Source: Chloroflexota bacterium (lineage in GTDB: Bacteria > Chloroflexota > Dehalococcoidia > SM23-28-2 > RBG-16-64-32). Taken from it: DNA of 32,838 bases. Under the pieces are notes generated by a model. That model saw nothing but the letters and a program-made list of their open reading frames with translations, did no database searches and had not been told where the DNA came from. A program made the translations under genes and the position numbers. Positions 6,898 to 14,277 of this stretch are shown here, one piece after another (the stretch's first letter is position 1; the number at the start of each line of letters is the position of its first letter). The DNA lies in assembly GCA_022564695.1 (NCBI GenBank), contig JADFKX010000004.1, positions 1 through 32,838 of the forward strand, read 5' to 3'.

Positions 6898-7368
6898 CTA
6901 CTCTACGCTGATGGTGCCGACCATCTCGAGGGGGTGGAAGTCGCAGCGGAAGATGATCTCGCCCGCCTCGTCGGGCGCTGTCCAGACCAGGGTCCCGGTG
7001 TCTTCCGCCTGGAACAGATCTGGGTCGGAGACGGTGTCATCGTCGGTGTCGTACTCTCCGTCGCCCCCATCGACACGCATATTGTGGATGGCGACGCCAT
7101 CGTTCGTGATGTTGAAGGTGACCTCTTGGCCGGGGCTGACCGTGAACTTGTTCAGCTCGAAGAAGTTGTCGCCCATGCTGATGTCGGGTGAGACCGGCCC
7201 AGCGTCGTCGGCATCGTCAGCCGACGTCTCATCCGCAGCCGGGGTCTCTCCGCTACCGCCGTCGTCATCACCGCCGCCGCCGCAGGCGGCTGCCAGCAGG
7301 GCGATGCTGATGATCAGCGAGGCCGACAACAGAAGGAGCTTGAGCCCTCTATGTGCGAGGTTAGACAT
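6898..7368 (-). CDS. Cupredoxin (blue copper) lipoprotein
   Basis: A 156-residue protein with a lipoprotein signal (lipobox AAAC, C29), an acidic Gly/Asp-rich tether (30-60) and a cupredoxin domain (about 61-156). Type 1 copper ligands are visible: H95 in AIHNM and C142, H145 and M149 in FRCDFHPLEMVGT. The C-x2-H-x3-M spacing differs from plastocyanin (x4) and amicyanin (x2). It probably carries electrons, or holds copper, outside the cytoplasmic membrane. It is a clear paralog of the C-terminal domain of the fusion protein at 14278-15303, and the two flank the oxidase cluster. The start ATG 7368 is supported by TAGGAGGA about five bases upstream. The hypothetical gene at 6264-6890 follows in the same direction. 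Confidence 0.9.
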   Translation of the reverse strand: MSNLAHRGLKLLLLSASLIISIALLAAACGGGGDDDGGSGETPAADETSADDADDAGPVSPDISMGDNFFELNKFTVSPGQEVTFNITNDGVAIHNMRVDGGDGEYDTDDDTVSDPDLFQAEDTGTLVWTAPDEAGEIIFRCDFHPLEMVGTISVE

Positions 7369-7723
7369 TTATCCTCCTACTAGGTGTGCTAGAGGCGCCG
7401 CTCACGCCCATATAGGAAGTATTGACCAGAAGGTCGGTCAGGCGCAAGGACGTAGGTTGGCCGAGTATGCGCGCCTTGCTTGACACCGGCTTCGCGCTTG
7501 TGATAATTGGTACAAGACGTTGATGGCGGCGATGAGCCCTCTGGGCGGGCACCTGAACTCCCACGACTGTCGTAGAATGGGGACGCCCATGTGCCTATTG
7601 CAGTCGCTACCGGCGGTGGCTTCGTGCTGGTCAGATGACGGATGGGAGTGAACGCTGAAAGCTATTACCTCGGCGGCGTCCGGTGAACGTGGCCGTGCCG
7701 TTTGGCTGAGCTGTCTCCGCCTC
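7369..7723. other. Divergent intergenic region and long leader before ctaA
   Basis: On the left are the upstream sequences of the cupredoxin gene, with an inverted repeat TGACC (7423-7427) / GGTCA (7436-7440), a possible operator. From the promoter at 7480-7507 a plus-strand leader of 140-210 bases runs to ctaA. It holds several short hairpins: GCCC/GGGC (7536-7539/7543-7546), ACGA/TCGT around 7563-7573, and GCTACC/GGTGGC (7606-7611/7615-7620, one G-U). No known RNA family was recognised. No tRNA is present. Confidence 0.5.
7480..7507 (+). promoter_or_regulatory. Sigma-70-type promoter with extended -10 for the cta cluster
   Basis: TTGACA (7480-7485) and GATAAT (7502-7507) are 16 bases apart, and TGT directly before the -10 gives an extended -10 element. 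Transcription should start near 7514 and run into ctaA and ctaB. Confidence 0.6.
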
Positions 7724-8644
7724 GTGCTCGATGTCCGCTACTTGGCTTTGTTAAGCGTCATAGCCACCTACGCCCTCATTATCCTGGGCGGCACGGTGAG
7801 AGTGACCGATTCCGGTCTGGCTTGCCCTGACTGGCCCCGCTGCCAGGGTCAGTGGATACCTACCCTGGAGGGCCATGTCCTCATCGAGTACTCACACCGG
7901 CTCGCCGCGATGAGCGTAGGGCTGATAATCCTGGGCACGGCGATCGCGGCCTGGCTGTGGCACCGCGAAAATCGCTTCGTTGTGGCCGGCAGCACGATCG
8001 CGGTCGTGCTGGTCACCGTGCAAGCGCTGGTGGGAGGCCTGACCGTCAGTTTGGAGCTGCCGGACACCATAGTCGCCCTCCACCTGGCGATCGCCCTGAT
8101 CATCCTGGCAGTACTCGTCGCCACGGCCGTCGCCGCCTTCCGGCGGGGGCGCCTTCCACTCTCCGATGCCTCTGCTCTCGAGGACGCGGGACAGGTTGGC
8201 GCTGTCCCCGGTTTTGCCGTAGTGACCGCCCTGGCTACGTTCGGGCTCATTCTTCTCGGCTCCTACGTGGCTAACAGCGGCGCTGCCCTGGTCTATCCGG
8301 ATTGGCCCCTGTTCGACGGCCGGCTGGTGTCCGCTGGCGGCCGGCTGGCCGACCTCCATTGGGCTCACCGGATGATGGCGGTTGTTGTTGGCCTGCTGGT
8401 GCTGGGGTTGGCGGTGCAGACGTGGCGGCAGGGGCGGCGGCCGGCTCTCATTGCGGCGATGGGTTGCGCCCTGGTACTGTATGTGGCTGAGGTGTTAGTG
8501 GGCGCCAGCAACATCTGGTTCGAACTGGCCACCTCAGTGCGTATCGTTCATCTGGCGTTAGCCTCGGCGTTGTGGGTGGCGCTGGTGTTCACCGCAGTCT
8601 GGGCGTACGCTGAGCGCATTGGAGCACCGGGGGAAGTAAGGTAG
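7724..8644 (+). CDS. ctaA: Heme A synthase (COX15/CtaA family)
   Basis: At 306 residues from GTG 7724, it is an eight-helix membrane protein that oxidises heme O to heme A for the oxidase encoded downstream. Family marks are GGTVRVTDSGLACPDWPRC with a Cys pair (C34, C40) in the first outer loop, the conserved His of EYSHRLAA and HLAIALI, and their repeat in the second half, LHWAHRM and RIVHLAL. The start is uncertain. GTG 7724 lacks a ribosome binding site, while the frame is open back to 7652. A CTG at 7655 (Leu-Lys-Ala-Ile) has GGGAG six bases upstream and would add 23 residues. The stop is directly followed by the ctaB start. Confidence 0.9.
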   Translation: MLDVRYLALLSVIATYALIILGGTVRVTDSGLACPDWPRCQGQWIPTLEGHVLIEYSHRLAAMSVGLIILGTAIAAWLWHRENRFVVAGSTIAVVLVTVQALVGGLTVSLELPDTIVALHLAIALIILAVLVATAVAAFRRGRLPLSDASALEDAGQVGAVPGFAVVTALATFGLILLGSYVANSGAALVYPDWPLFDGRLVSAGGRLADLHWAHRMMAVVVGLLVLGLAVQTWRQGRRPALIAAMGCALVLYVAEVLVGASNIWFELATSVRIVHLALASALWVALVFTAVWAYAERIGAPGEVR

Positions 8645-9547
8645 ATGCAAGGCACTATCGCGGCGCAGAGGGTTCGTGGCCTGCGTGAGGCCGTCTTAGC
8701 TTACCTGAGCCTCACCAAGCCGCGCATCATTTTGCTCCTGCTCATCGCCACGGTCCCCGCTATGATCCTGGCGGAGGGCGGCTGGCCCTCGCCCTGGCTG
8801 ATACTGGTGACCGTAGCCGGAGGCGCATTCGTTGCCGGCGGCGCTAACGCCATGAACTGCTACTTCGACCGCGACATCGATGGTGTGATGCAGCGGACGC
8901 GGGGCCGGCCTCTGCCGGCGGGGCAGATAGAGCCGGAGAGAGCGGTCGTCTTCGCTCTCTTGCTGGTGGCCATAGGGTTTCTGATGCTGGAGACGTTTGC
9001 CAACCTGCTGGCGGCTACCCTTACGCTGGGGGCGTTCGTCTTCTACGTTGTGGTGTACACGTTGTGGCTCAAACGCACGACGCCGCTGAACATCGTCATC
9101 GGTGGCGCCGCGGGGGCGATACCGCCCGTGGTAGGTTGGGCGGCCGTCACCGGCGAAGTAGGGCTGCCGGCGCTGGTGATGTTCGCGATAGTGACGGTGT
9201 GGACGCCGCCCCACTTCTGGGCCTTGGCGCTCAATTACAGCAGCGATTACCAGCGTGCAGGCGTTCCCATGTTGCCGGCGGTCTCGGGAGCAGAGGAGAC
9301 GAAACGTCAGATTTTGCTCTACTCATTGGCGCTGGTTGCAATCTCTCTCCTCTTGCCCCTTTCGGGCGCGACCGGGTTCATATATCTGAGCGCGGCCCTC
9401 GTCCTGGGTGGGGCGTTCCTGTATTACGCCTTCCGGCTCTGGCGCGGGACGTCGAAGGGTGCAGCCTCGGCCCTGTTCCGCTATTCGATCATCTATCTGG
9501 CGCTGCTGTTCGGGGCGATGGCAGTGGATGGGCTCGTGGGAGCGTAG
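8645..9547 (+). CDS. ctaB: Protoheme IX farnesyltransferase (heme O synthase)
   Basis: A 300-residue UbiA-superfamily prenyltransferase with about nine membrane helices that adds a farnesyl group to protoheme, giving heme O, the substrate of CtaA. The prenyl-diphosphate motif NCYFDRDIDGVMQRTRGRP is intact (NxxxDxxxD), and the second conserved region, WTPPHFWALAL with NYSSDYQRAGVPMLP, is present. N-terminal LSLTKPRI is typical of the family. ATG 8645 directly follows the ctaA stop, so the two are surely co-translated. A 104-base gap to ctaC holds another possible promoter. Confidence 0.95.
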   Translation: MQGTIAAQRVRGLREAVLAYLSLTKPRIILLLLIATVPAMILAEGGWPSPWLILVTVAGGAFVAGGANAMNCYFDRDIDGVMQRTRGRPLPAGQIEPERAVVFALLLVAIGFLMLETFANLLAATLTLGAFVFYVVVYTLWLKRTTPLNIVIGGAAGAIPPVVGWAAVTGEVGLPALVMFAIVTVWTPPHFWALALNYSSDYQRAGVPMLPAVSGAEETKRQILLYSLALVAISLLLPLSGATGFIYLSAALVLGGAFLYYAFRLWRGTSKGAASALFRYSIIYLALLFGAMAVDGLVGA

Positions 9548-9553
9548 TTCGCG

Positions 9554-9582
9554 TTGACTTGGGGTTGTGCGTGGCGGATCAT
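9554..9582 (+). promoter_or_regulatory. Candidate internal promoter for ctaC-ctaG
   Basis: TTGACT (9554-9559) and GATCAT (9577-9582) are 17 bases apart. It lies in the only sizeable gap of the cta cluster and could express the structural subunits independently of the heme A genes. Confidence 0.4.
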
Positions 9583-9598
9583 ATCGGATGTGCTTCCT

Positions 9599-9615
9599 GC
9601 CGGGCGGGTCCCGGC
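9599..9615 (+). terminator. GC-rich hairpin between ctaB and ctaC (terminator- or attenuator-like)
   Basis: GCCGGG (9599-9604) and CCCGGC (9610-9615) form a perfect six-pair stem with a five-base loop. A TTTT at 9624-9627 lies eight bases beyond it, so it is at best a weak intrinsic terminator. It may reduce read-through or shape the leader of ctaC. Confidence 0.3.
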
Positions 9616-9651
9616 TCCAGCGCTTTTAACACCGATCGATGAAGGAGAACC

Positions 9652-10503
9652 GTGGGAGTAAATAGCGTCCAAATGAGACGCTTGGTTTCCGTTGCGCTTC
9701 TGATAGCCCTTGTGGGCCTGCTGATCGGTTGTGCTGGCGCGGATCCAGACCTTGATCAGAATACGTTTGCGCCGGAGGGCGATGTCGCCCGAATGCAGCG
9801 CGACATTCTCATTGTCTGGGTGCTGGGCCCGGCGGCCGTAATCTTCGTCGTTATGCAGGCGTTGTTGATCTACGCCGTCATTCGCTTTCGCCGGAAGAAG
9901 GGGCAGGAGCTTCCCCGGCAGGTGCATGGGAATAACCGCTTAGAGTACGCCTGGACGATAGCGCCTGCGATCCTGCTCCTTATGCTCATTGTGCCAACAG
10001 TGGCCGGCGTCATAGAACTGGGGCGTGATGCCGCGGATGACGCTCTGCGGGTGAGGGTGGTGGGCCAACAGTTTTCGTGGACGTTCCAGTACCCGGACCT
10101 GACGGACGCTGAGGGTAAACCCCTGACCGTCTTCGGCTTGCCCGGCGAGGTTGGCAAGCCCAGCACGGGCAGGCCCGCTGAGCTGCATATTCCTGTGGAT
10201 CGGGAGATCGGCGTCACGCTGGAGTCGGTGGACGTCATCCACAGCTTCTGGGTGCCCAAACTGGCAGGGAAGCTGGATGTTGTTCCAGGCCGGACGAACA
10301 GCATGTGGTTCAACGCCACCAAGATTGGTTCATACTCCGGGCAGTGCGCTGAGTTCTGTGGCTTCCAACATGCCGACATGCGGCTCATCGTAGTGGCTGA
10401 GAGCGAGGAGGACTTTGAGGCGTGGGTTGCGGATCAGCTTGAGGGAGGCGGGGCGGCCCGCTCGGGAGCCGGCGAGCCGGCGCTAGTCTCGTACGGAGAG
10501 TAA
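9652..10503 (+). CDS. ctaC: Cytochrome c oxidase subunit II
   Basis: A 283-residue protein with a lipoprotein-type signal (C27, lipobox LIGC), two membrane helices (about 53-78 and 97-118) and an outer CuA domain. CuA ligands are complete: H197 in VIHSFWVP, C232, E234 and C236 in QCAEFCG, H240 and M243 in FQHADM. It takes electrons from a soluble donor and passes them to subunit I. No cytochrome c domain is fused at the C-terminus and no CXXCH motif is present, unlike true caa3 subunit II, so the donor must be a separate protein. GTG 9652 follows AAGGAG by four bases, which is close; ATG 9673 (M8) is an alternative. Confidence 0.95.
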   Translation: MGVNSVQMRRLVSVALLIALVGLLIGCAGADPDLDQNTFAPEGDVARMQRDILIVWVLGPAAVIFVVMQALLIYAVIRFRRKKGQELPRQVHGNNRLEYAWTIAPAILLLMLIVPTVAGVIELGRDAADDALRVRVVGQQFSWTFQYPDLTDAEGKPLTVFGLPGEVGKPSTGRPAELHIPVDREIGVTLESVDVIHSFWVPKLAGKLDVVPGRTNSMWFNATKIGSYSGQCAEFCGFQHADMRLIVVAESEEDFEAWVADQLEGGGAARSGAGEPALVSYGE

Positions 10504-10506
10504 GCC

Positions 10507-12420
10507 ATGGCGACACCGTTTGAACCGAGGCCAGGGACGATGGTGGGGGCGCTGCGGCGGCTGCGCCAGGAAGGCGAGTCCTACCAGGGGGTCTGGAGCT
10601 GGCTCACGACCGTCGATCACAAGCGCATCGGCATCATGTACGGCGTGACCGCCTTTTTATTCTTCTTGATGGGTGGGATAGAGGCGCTGCTGCTCCGGAT
10701 CCAACTCAGCTCGCCCAACAACGCAGTTTTGGATCCCGATCAGTACAACCGCATCTTCACAATGCACGGCACCACGATGATCTTCCTAGTGGTGATGCCC
10801 CTTAGCGCCGCCTTTTTCAACCTCCTGATTCCGCTGATGATCGGCGCCCGCGATGTCGCCTTCCCGCGCCTTAACGCCTTCAGCTTCTGGGTGTTCCTTG
10901 GTGGCGGCCTGTTCATGAACGCCAGCTTCTTCACGGGGGGCAATATATTGAAGGGGGAGCTGGGCGCGCCTGATGCCGGTTGGTTCGGCTATGCTCCGCT
11001 GTCGCTCCAGTCCGCAGGGACGGGGATAGACTTCTGGGCCTTTGGCCTTCTGATCCTCGGCGTCGCCTCGATGGCGTCTGGGTTCAACTTCATCGTCACG
11101 ATCTTCAACATGCGGGCGCCGGGGATGACGTTGCTGCGCATGCCGCTGTTCGTCTGGATGACGCTGGTCACATCCTTCCTCATCATCTTCGCAATGCCGA
11201 TAATCACGGTCGCCCTGTTTCAGCTCCTGTTCGACCGTCTGTATGGCGCCAACTTCTTCAACTTCGAGGCGGGCGGCCAGCCGTTGCTATGGCAGCATAT
11301 GTTCTGGCTGTTCGGCCATCCCGAAGTCTATATCTTGATCTTACCTGCTATGGGGATCGTCTCAGAGGTGCTGCCCACCTTCTCCCGTAAGCCGCTGTTC
11401 GGCTATCCGTTCGTGGTTATATCGGGCCTCGCCATCGCCTTCATGAGCTGGGGGGTGTGGGCGCACCACATGTACACAACCGGCCTGGGCCCGATAGCGA
11501 ACTCGGCGTTCGGGGTGTCCACAATCCTGATCGCGGTGCCGACGGGGATCAAGATATTCAACTGGCTGGCTACGTTGTGGGGTGGAGCTATCAGCCTGAA
11601 GACACCGCTGTTCTTCGCGGTGGGCTTCATCTCGATGTTCGTCATCGGCGGGCTAACAGGGGTGATACATTCCATAGTGCCTTCGGATTATCAGCAGCAG
11701 GACACCTACTTCGTCGTCGCGCACCTCCACCAAGTGCTGCTGGGTGGGGCGATGTTCGGCTTGTTCGCGGGGATCTACTACTGGTTCCCGAAGTTCACGG
11801 GCCGCCTGCTGCACGAGGGTTGGGGTCAGCTACACTTCTGGCTGATGTTTATCGGGTTTAACATCACGTTCCAGCCGATGATGATCTTGGGCCTGCTGGG
11901 TATGCCACGTCGGATCTACAGCTACCCTGAGGGGGCGGGGTGGGAATGGTGGAACGCGGTGGCGACTGTGGGCGCGTTACTCATTGGCGTTTCGATTCTG
12001 GTGTTCATGTTCAACGTGGTGCTTAGCCTCCGCAGGAATGATCAGGCCGGGCCGGACCCGTGGGACGGCCGCACTCTGGAGTGGGCGATACCTTCGCCGC
12101 CGCCGGCATACAATTTCAGGGAGATCCCCACGGTGCGCGCCCGCGACGACTTCTGGCACCAGAAGTATGAGGAGGATGAGACGGGGCGGCCCGTGCCAAT
12201 CGTGGGAGGTGGGGCCCAGGAGCCTGAGGAGGAGGAACACGCAGAGGGCGAAGGCCATGGAATACACATGCCCTCGCCGTCTTTCTTCCCTCTGATCGCC
12301 GCCATCGGCCTGCCGATAATCGCTACGGGCCTGATCTACGACGCCGCTATCGTCGCGGTGGGGGTTGCCGTCCTTGTGGTGGGGATCTACGGTTGGGCGT
12401 TGGAGCCCGCATCCGAATGA
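10507..12420 (+). CDS. ctaD: Cytochrome c oxidase subunit I
   Basis: A 637-residue heme-copper oxidase catalytic subunit that reduces O2 to water and pumps protons. Ligands are complete: H87 and H408 for the low-spin heme, H406 for the high-spin heme, H271, H320 and H321 for CuB. Y275 in GHPEVY is the residue cross-linked to a CuB His. E273 of GHPEVY and the channel Lys region PTGIKIFNW point to an A1-type enzyme. About 12 core helices are followed by a hydrophilic acidic segment (near 555-590) and two extra C-terminal helices, as in Bacillus CtaD. ATG 10507 is three bases after the ctaC stop with GGAG upstream. Confidence 0.97.
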   Translation: MATPFEPRPGTMVGALRRLRQEGESYQGVWSWLTTVDHKRIGIMYGVTAFLFFLMGGIEALLLRIQLSSPNNAVLDPDQYNRIFTMHGTTMIFLVVMPLSAAFFNLLIPLMIGARDVAFPRLNAFSFWVFLGGGLFMNASFFTGGNILKGELGAPDAGWFGYAPLSLQSAGTGIDFWAFGLLILGVASMASGFNFIVTIFNMRAPGMTLLRMPLFVWMTLVTSFLIIFAMPIITVALFQLLFDRLYGANFFNFEAGGQPLLWQHMFWLFGHPEVYILILPAMGIVSEVLPTFSRKPLFGYPFVVISGLAIAFMSWGVWAHHMYTTGLGPIANSAFGVSTILIAVPTGIKIFNWLATLWGGAISLKTPLFFAVGFISMFVIGGLTGVIHSIVPSDYQQQDTYFVVAHLHQVLLGGAMFGLFAGIYYWFPKFTGRLLHEGWGQLHFWLMFIGFNITFQPMMILGLLGMPRRIYSYPEGAGWEWWNAVATVGALLIGVSILVFMFNVVLSLRRNDQAGPDPWDGRTLEWAIPSPPPAYNFREIPTVRARDDFWHQKYEEDETGRPVPIVGGGAQEPEEEEHAEGEGHGIHMPSPSFFPLIAAIGLPIIATGLIYDAAIVAVGVAVLVVGIYGWALEPASE

Positions 12421-12436
12421 GCCAGGGAGGAGAGTG

Positions 12437-13024
12437 TTGAGTCACACGCCAGCAGCCCTAGAAACGGGCACGGGCCTCGATAACCGAAAGCTGCTGATGT
12501 GGCTGTTCTTAGCCTCGGAGTGCCTGCTTTTCGGGTCGCTCATCGGCGCCTATCTGCTTTACCGCGGTCAAAGCGTGGTTGGGCCTTACCCTGAGGACCT
12601 GTTCGATATCCCCTTTACGTCGGTCAGCGCCTTCGTTCTGCTGATGAGCAGCGTGACTATGGTGCTGGCGCTGGCGGCGATTCAGCGGGGGGACCAGCGG
12701 GGGCTACGGATATGGCTGCTGAGCACGGCGTTGCTGGGCCTCCTTTTCTTGAGCGGGCAGGCGTTCGAGTTCACGGAGTTCAACCATGAGGGGTTGTCGC
12801 TGAGCTCCAACCTGTTCGGCACGACTTTCTTCGTGCTCACGGGGTTCCACGGCGCCCACGTGACGGTGGGCGTGCTGATCCTGCTTTCGTTGTTAGTGAT
12901 GGCGTGGCGGGGTCGGTTGACGCAGTCCCAGAGCCTGAATATCGAACTGGCCGGCTTGTACTGGCACTTCGTAGACGTAGTGTGGATCGTTATTTTCACC
13001 CTCATCTACCTGATTCAGCCCTGA
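12437..13024 (+). CDS. ctaE: Cytochrome c oxidase subunit III
   Basis: A 195-residue membrane protein with five helices, the short form of subunit III, which stabilises subunit I and its proton uptake. Diagnostic stretches are LFLASECLLFGSL, GQAFEFTEF, FFVLTGFHGAHVTVG and YWHFVDVVWIVIFTLIYL. The frame is open further upstream inside ctaD. TTG 12437 is chosen because GGAGG (12426-12430) lies six bases before it and the protein then starts just ahead of the family core. GTG 12434 is possible but too close to the site. It follows ctaD by 16 bases. Confidence 0.92.
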   Translation: MSHTPAALETGTGLDNRKLLMWLFLASECLLFGSLIGAYLLYRGQSVVGPYPEDLFDIPFTSVSAFVLLMSSVTMVLALAAIQRGDQRGLRIWLLSTALLGLLFLSGQAFEFTEFNHEGLSLSSNLFGTTFFVLTGFHGAHVTVGVLILLSLLVMAWRGRLTQSQSLNIELAGLYWHFVDVVWIVIFTLIYLIQP

Positions 13025-13043
13025 TGCGAGGAGGTAGGCGTCG

Positions 13044-13394
13044 ATGACGCTGGCAGAGTCAAGGGGAATAAAGGGGCCAACAGAACGGGAGGCGGAGGCC
13101 GAGGAGGTTAAGGAGGGGGCACATCCGGGCCCGCTTGAGTACGTAAAGATCGGCCTGATCCTGGCTGTTATCACAGCGGTTGAGGTGGGGATATACTACA
13201 TCGAAGCGATCGAGGATGTCCTCGTCCCCATTCTCATCGTCCTTTCAGCGATCAAGTTCACCCTGGTGGTGTTGTGGTTCATGCATTTGAGGTTTGATAG
13301 CCGGCTGTTCTCGTGGCTGTTAGCGGGCGGCCTGATGCTGGCTGGGATACTGATGGTCATAGTGCTGTCTACGCTCGGTGGTAGGTTAGTGTGA
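13044..13394 (+). CDS. ctaF: Cytochrome c oxidase subunit IV (prokaryotic type)
   Basis: A 116-residue protein with an acidic N-terminal tail (1-30) and three membrane helices (about 34-52, 58-80, 88-110). LSAIKFTLVVLWFMHLRFD is the signature of the small subunit IV of Gram-positive-type caa3 and quinol oxidases. It assists assembly or stability of the complex. AGGAGGT (13029-13035), eight bases before ATG 13044, is a strong ribosome binding site. It sits in its usual place after ctaE. Confidence 0.92.
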   Translation: MTLAESRGIKGPTEREAEAEEVKEGAHPGPLEYVKIGLILAVITAVEVGIYYIEAIEDVLVPILIVLSAIKFTLVVLWFMHLRFDSRLFSWLLAGGLMLAGILMVIVLSTLGGRLV

Positions 13395-13439
13395 CAGACT
13401 CCTGAAGGGCGATAACCTCGTCATCGGGGAGGGATAAGC

Positions 13440-14273
13440 TTGGCGGCGCTGCATATCGGCGGGTACGAGTGGCTGGACTGGAGCTTCCGTCCTGATGTCA
13501 TACTCCTGTGCGTCCTGCTGGTAGGGGCCTACTACTTCGCCGTAACCCAGCTGCGGCCCCGCACATCCGACGCCGGCCCGGTCAAGCGTAGCCAGGTAGT
13601 CTACTACTCGCTGGGCGTGCTGACGATCTACGCGGCTGCGGGGTCACCGCTGCACGGCCTGGCCGATGAGTATCTGGCCAGCGCCCACATGTTTCAGCAT
13701 GTGCTGCTGACGCTGGTGGCGGCGCCGCTGCTGCTGGCGGGAATCCCGGCCTGGGTATGGCAGGCGCTGCTGCGGGTGCGCGGCGTGCTGCCGGTGGCGC
13801 GCGTGTTGACCCAGGGGCTGATGGCGCTAGCCGTCTTCAACGCCGTGATGCTTCTCGTCCACCTGCCTTCGGCGGTGGACCTGCAGCTGCGAGAGTGGTG
13901 GTTCCATCTGTTCGCGCACACCTCTCTGGTGGTGGCCGGCCTTGTTATGTGGTGGCCGGTGCTGAGCACCGTGCCGGAGCTGCCGCGTCTCGCCTACCCG
14001 GTCCAGATGGGCTACCTGTTCCTGCAGTCGCTCGTACCCGCGGTGATGGCTTCGTTCATCACCTTCTCGGATCGTGTGGTGTATCAGGCGTACGCGGAGG
14101 CGCCCCGCATCTGGGGCATCTCACCGCTTGAAGATCAGCAGATCGCCGGCGGGATCATGAAGCTGATGGGCACTATCATACTGTGGAGCTTCGTAACTGT
14201 GGCGTTTTTCAAGTGGTACGAGCGGGAGGAGGGGGAGGCGCAAGGTCCTCGCTTGCAGGAGGCGAAGGAGTAG
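13440..14273 (+). CDS. ctaG: CtaG (caa3-type oxidase assembly factor)
   Basis: A 277-residue membrane protein with about seven helices, of the Caa3_CtaG family. Family features are GSPLHGLADEYLASAHMFQHVLL with the conserved His, WWFHLFAHTSLVVAGLVMWWPVL and PEDQ-like SPLEDQQIAGGIMKL. It is needed for assembly of the CuB site in related bacteria. This is the Bacillus-type CtaG, unrelated to the proteobacterial Cox11. TTG 13440 is taken as start because GGGGAGGG (13426-13433) precedes it by six bases; no better in-frame start has such a site. It closes the plus-strand cluster and is convergent with the cupredoxin fusion gene, four bases apart. Confidence 0.92.
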   Translation: MAALHIGGYEWLDWSFRPDVILLCVLLVGAYYFAVTQLRPRTSDAGPVKRSQVVYYSLGVLTIYAAAGSPLHGLADEYLASAHMFQHVLLTLVAAPLLLAGIPAWVWQALLRVRGVLPVARVLTQGLMALAVFNAVMLLVHLPSAVDLQLREWWFHLFAHTSLVVAGLVMWWPVLSTVPELPRLAYPVQMGYLFLQSLVPAVMASFITFSDRVVYQAYAEAPRIWGISPLEDQQIAGGIMKLMGTIILWSFVTVAFFKWYEREEGEAQGPRLQEAKE

Positions 14274-14277
14274 CTGC

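Noticed and set aside
7361-7564. 67-codon minus-strand frame upstream of the cupredoxin gene
   Set aside because: It overlaps the ribosome binding site and upstream region of the cupredoxin gene and the ctaA promoter, with no coding features.
7508-7654. ctaA leader as a 6S RNA, SRP RNA or known riboswitch
   Set aside because: Conserved core elements of these RNAs were looked for and not found. It is left as an unclassified leader.
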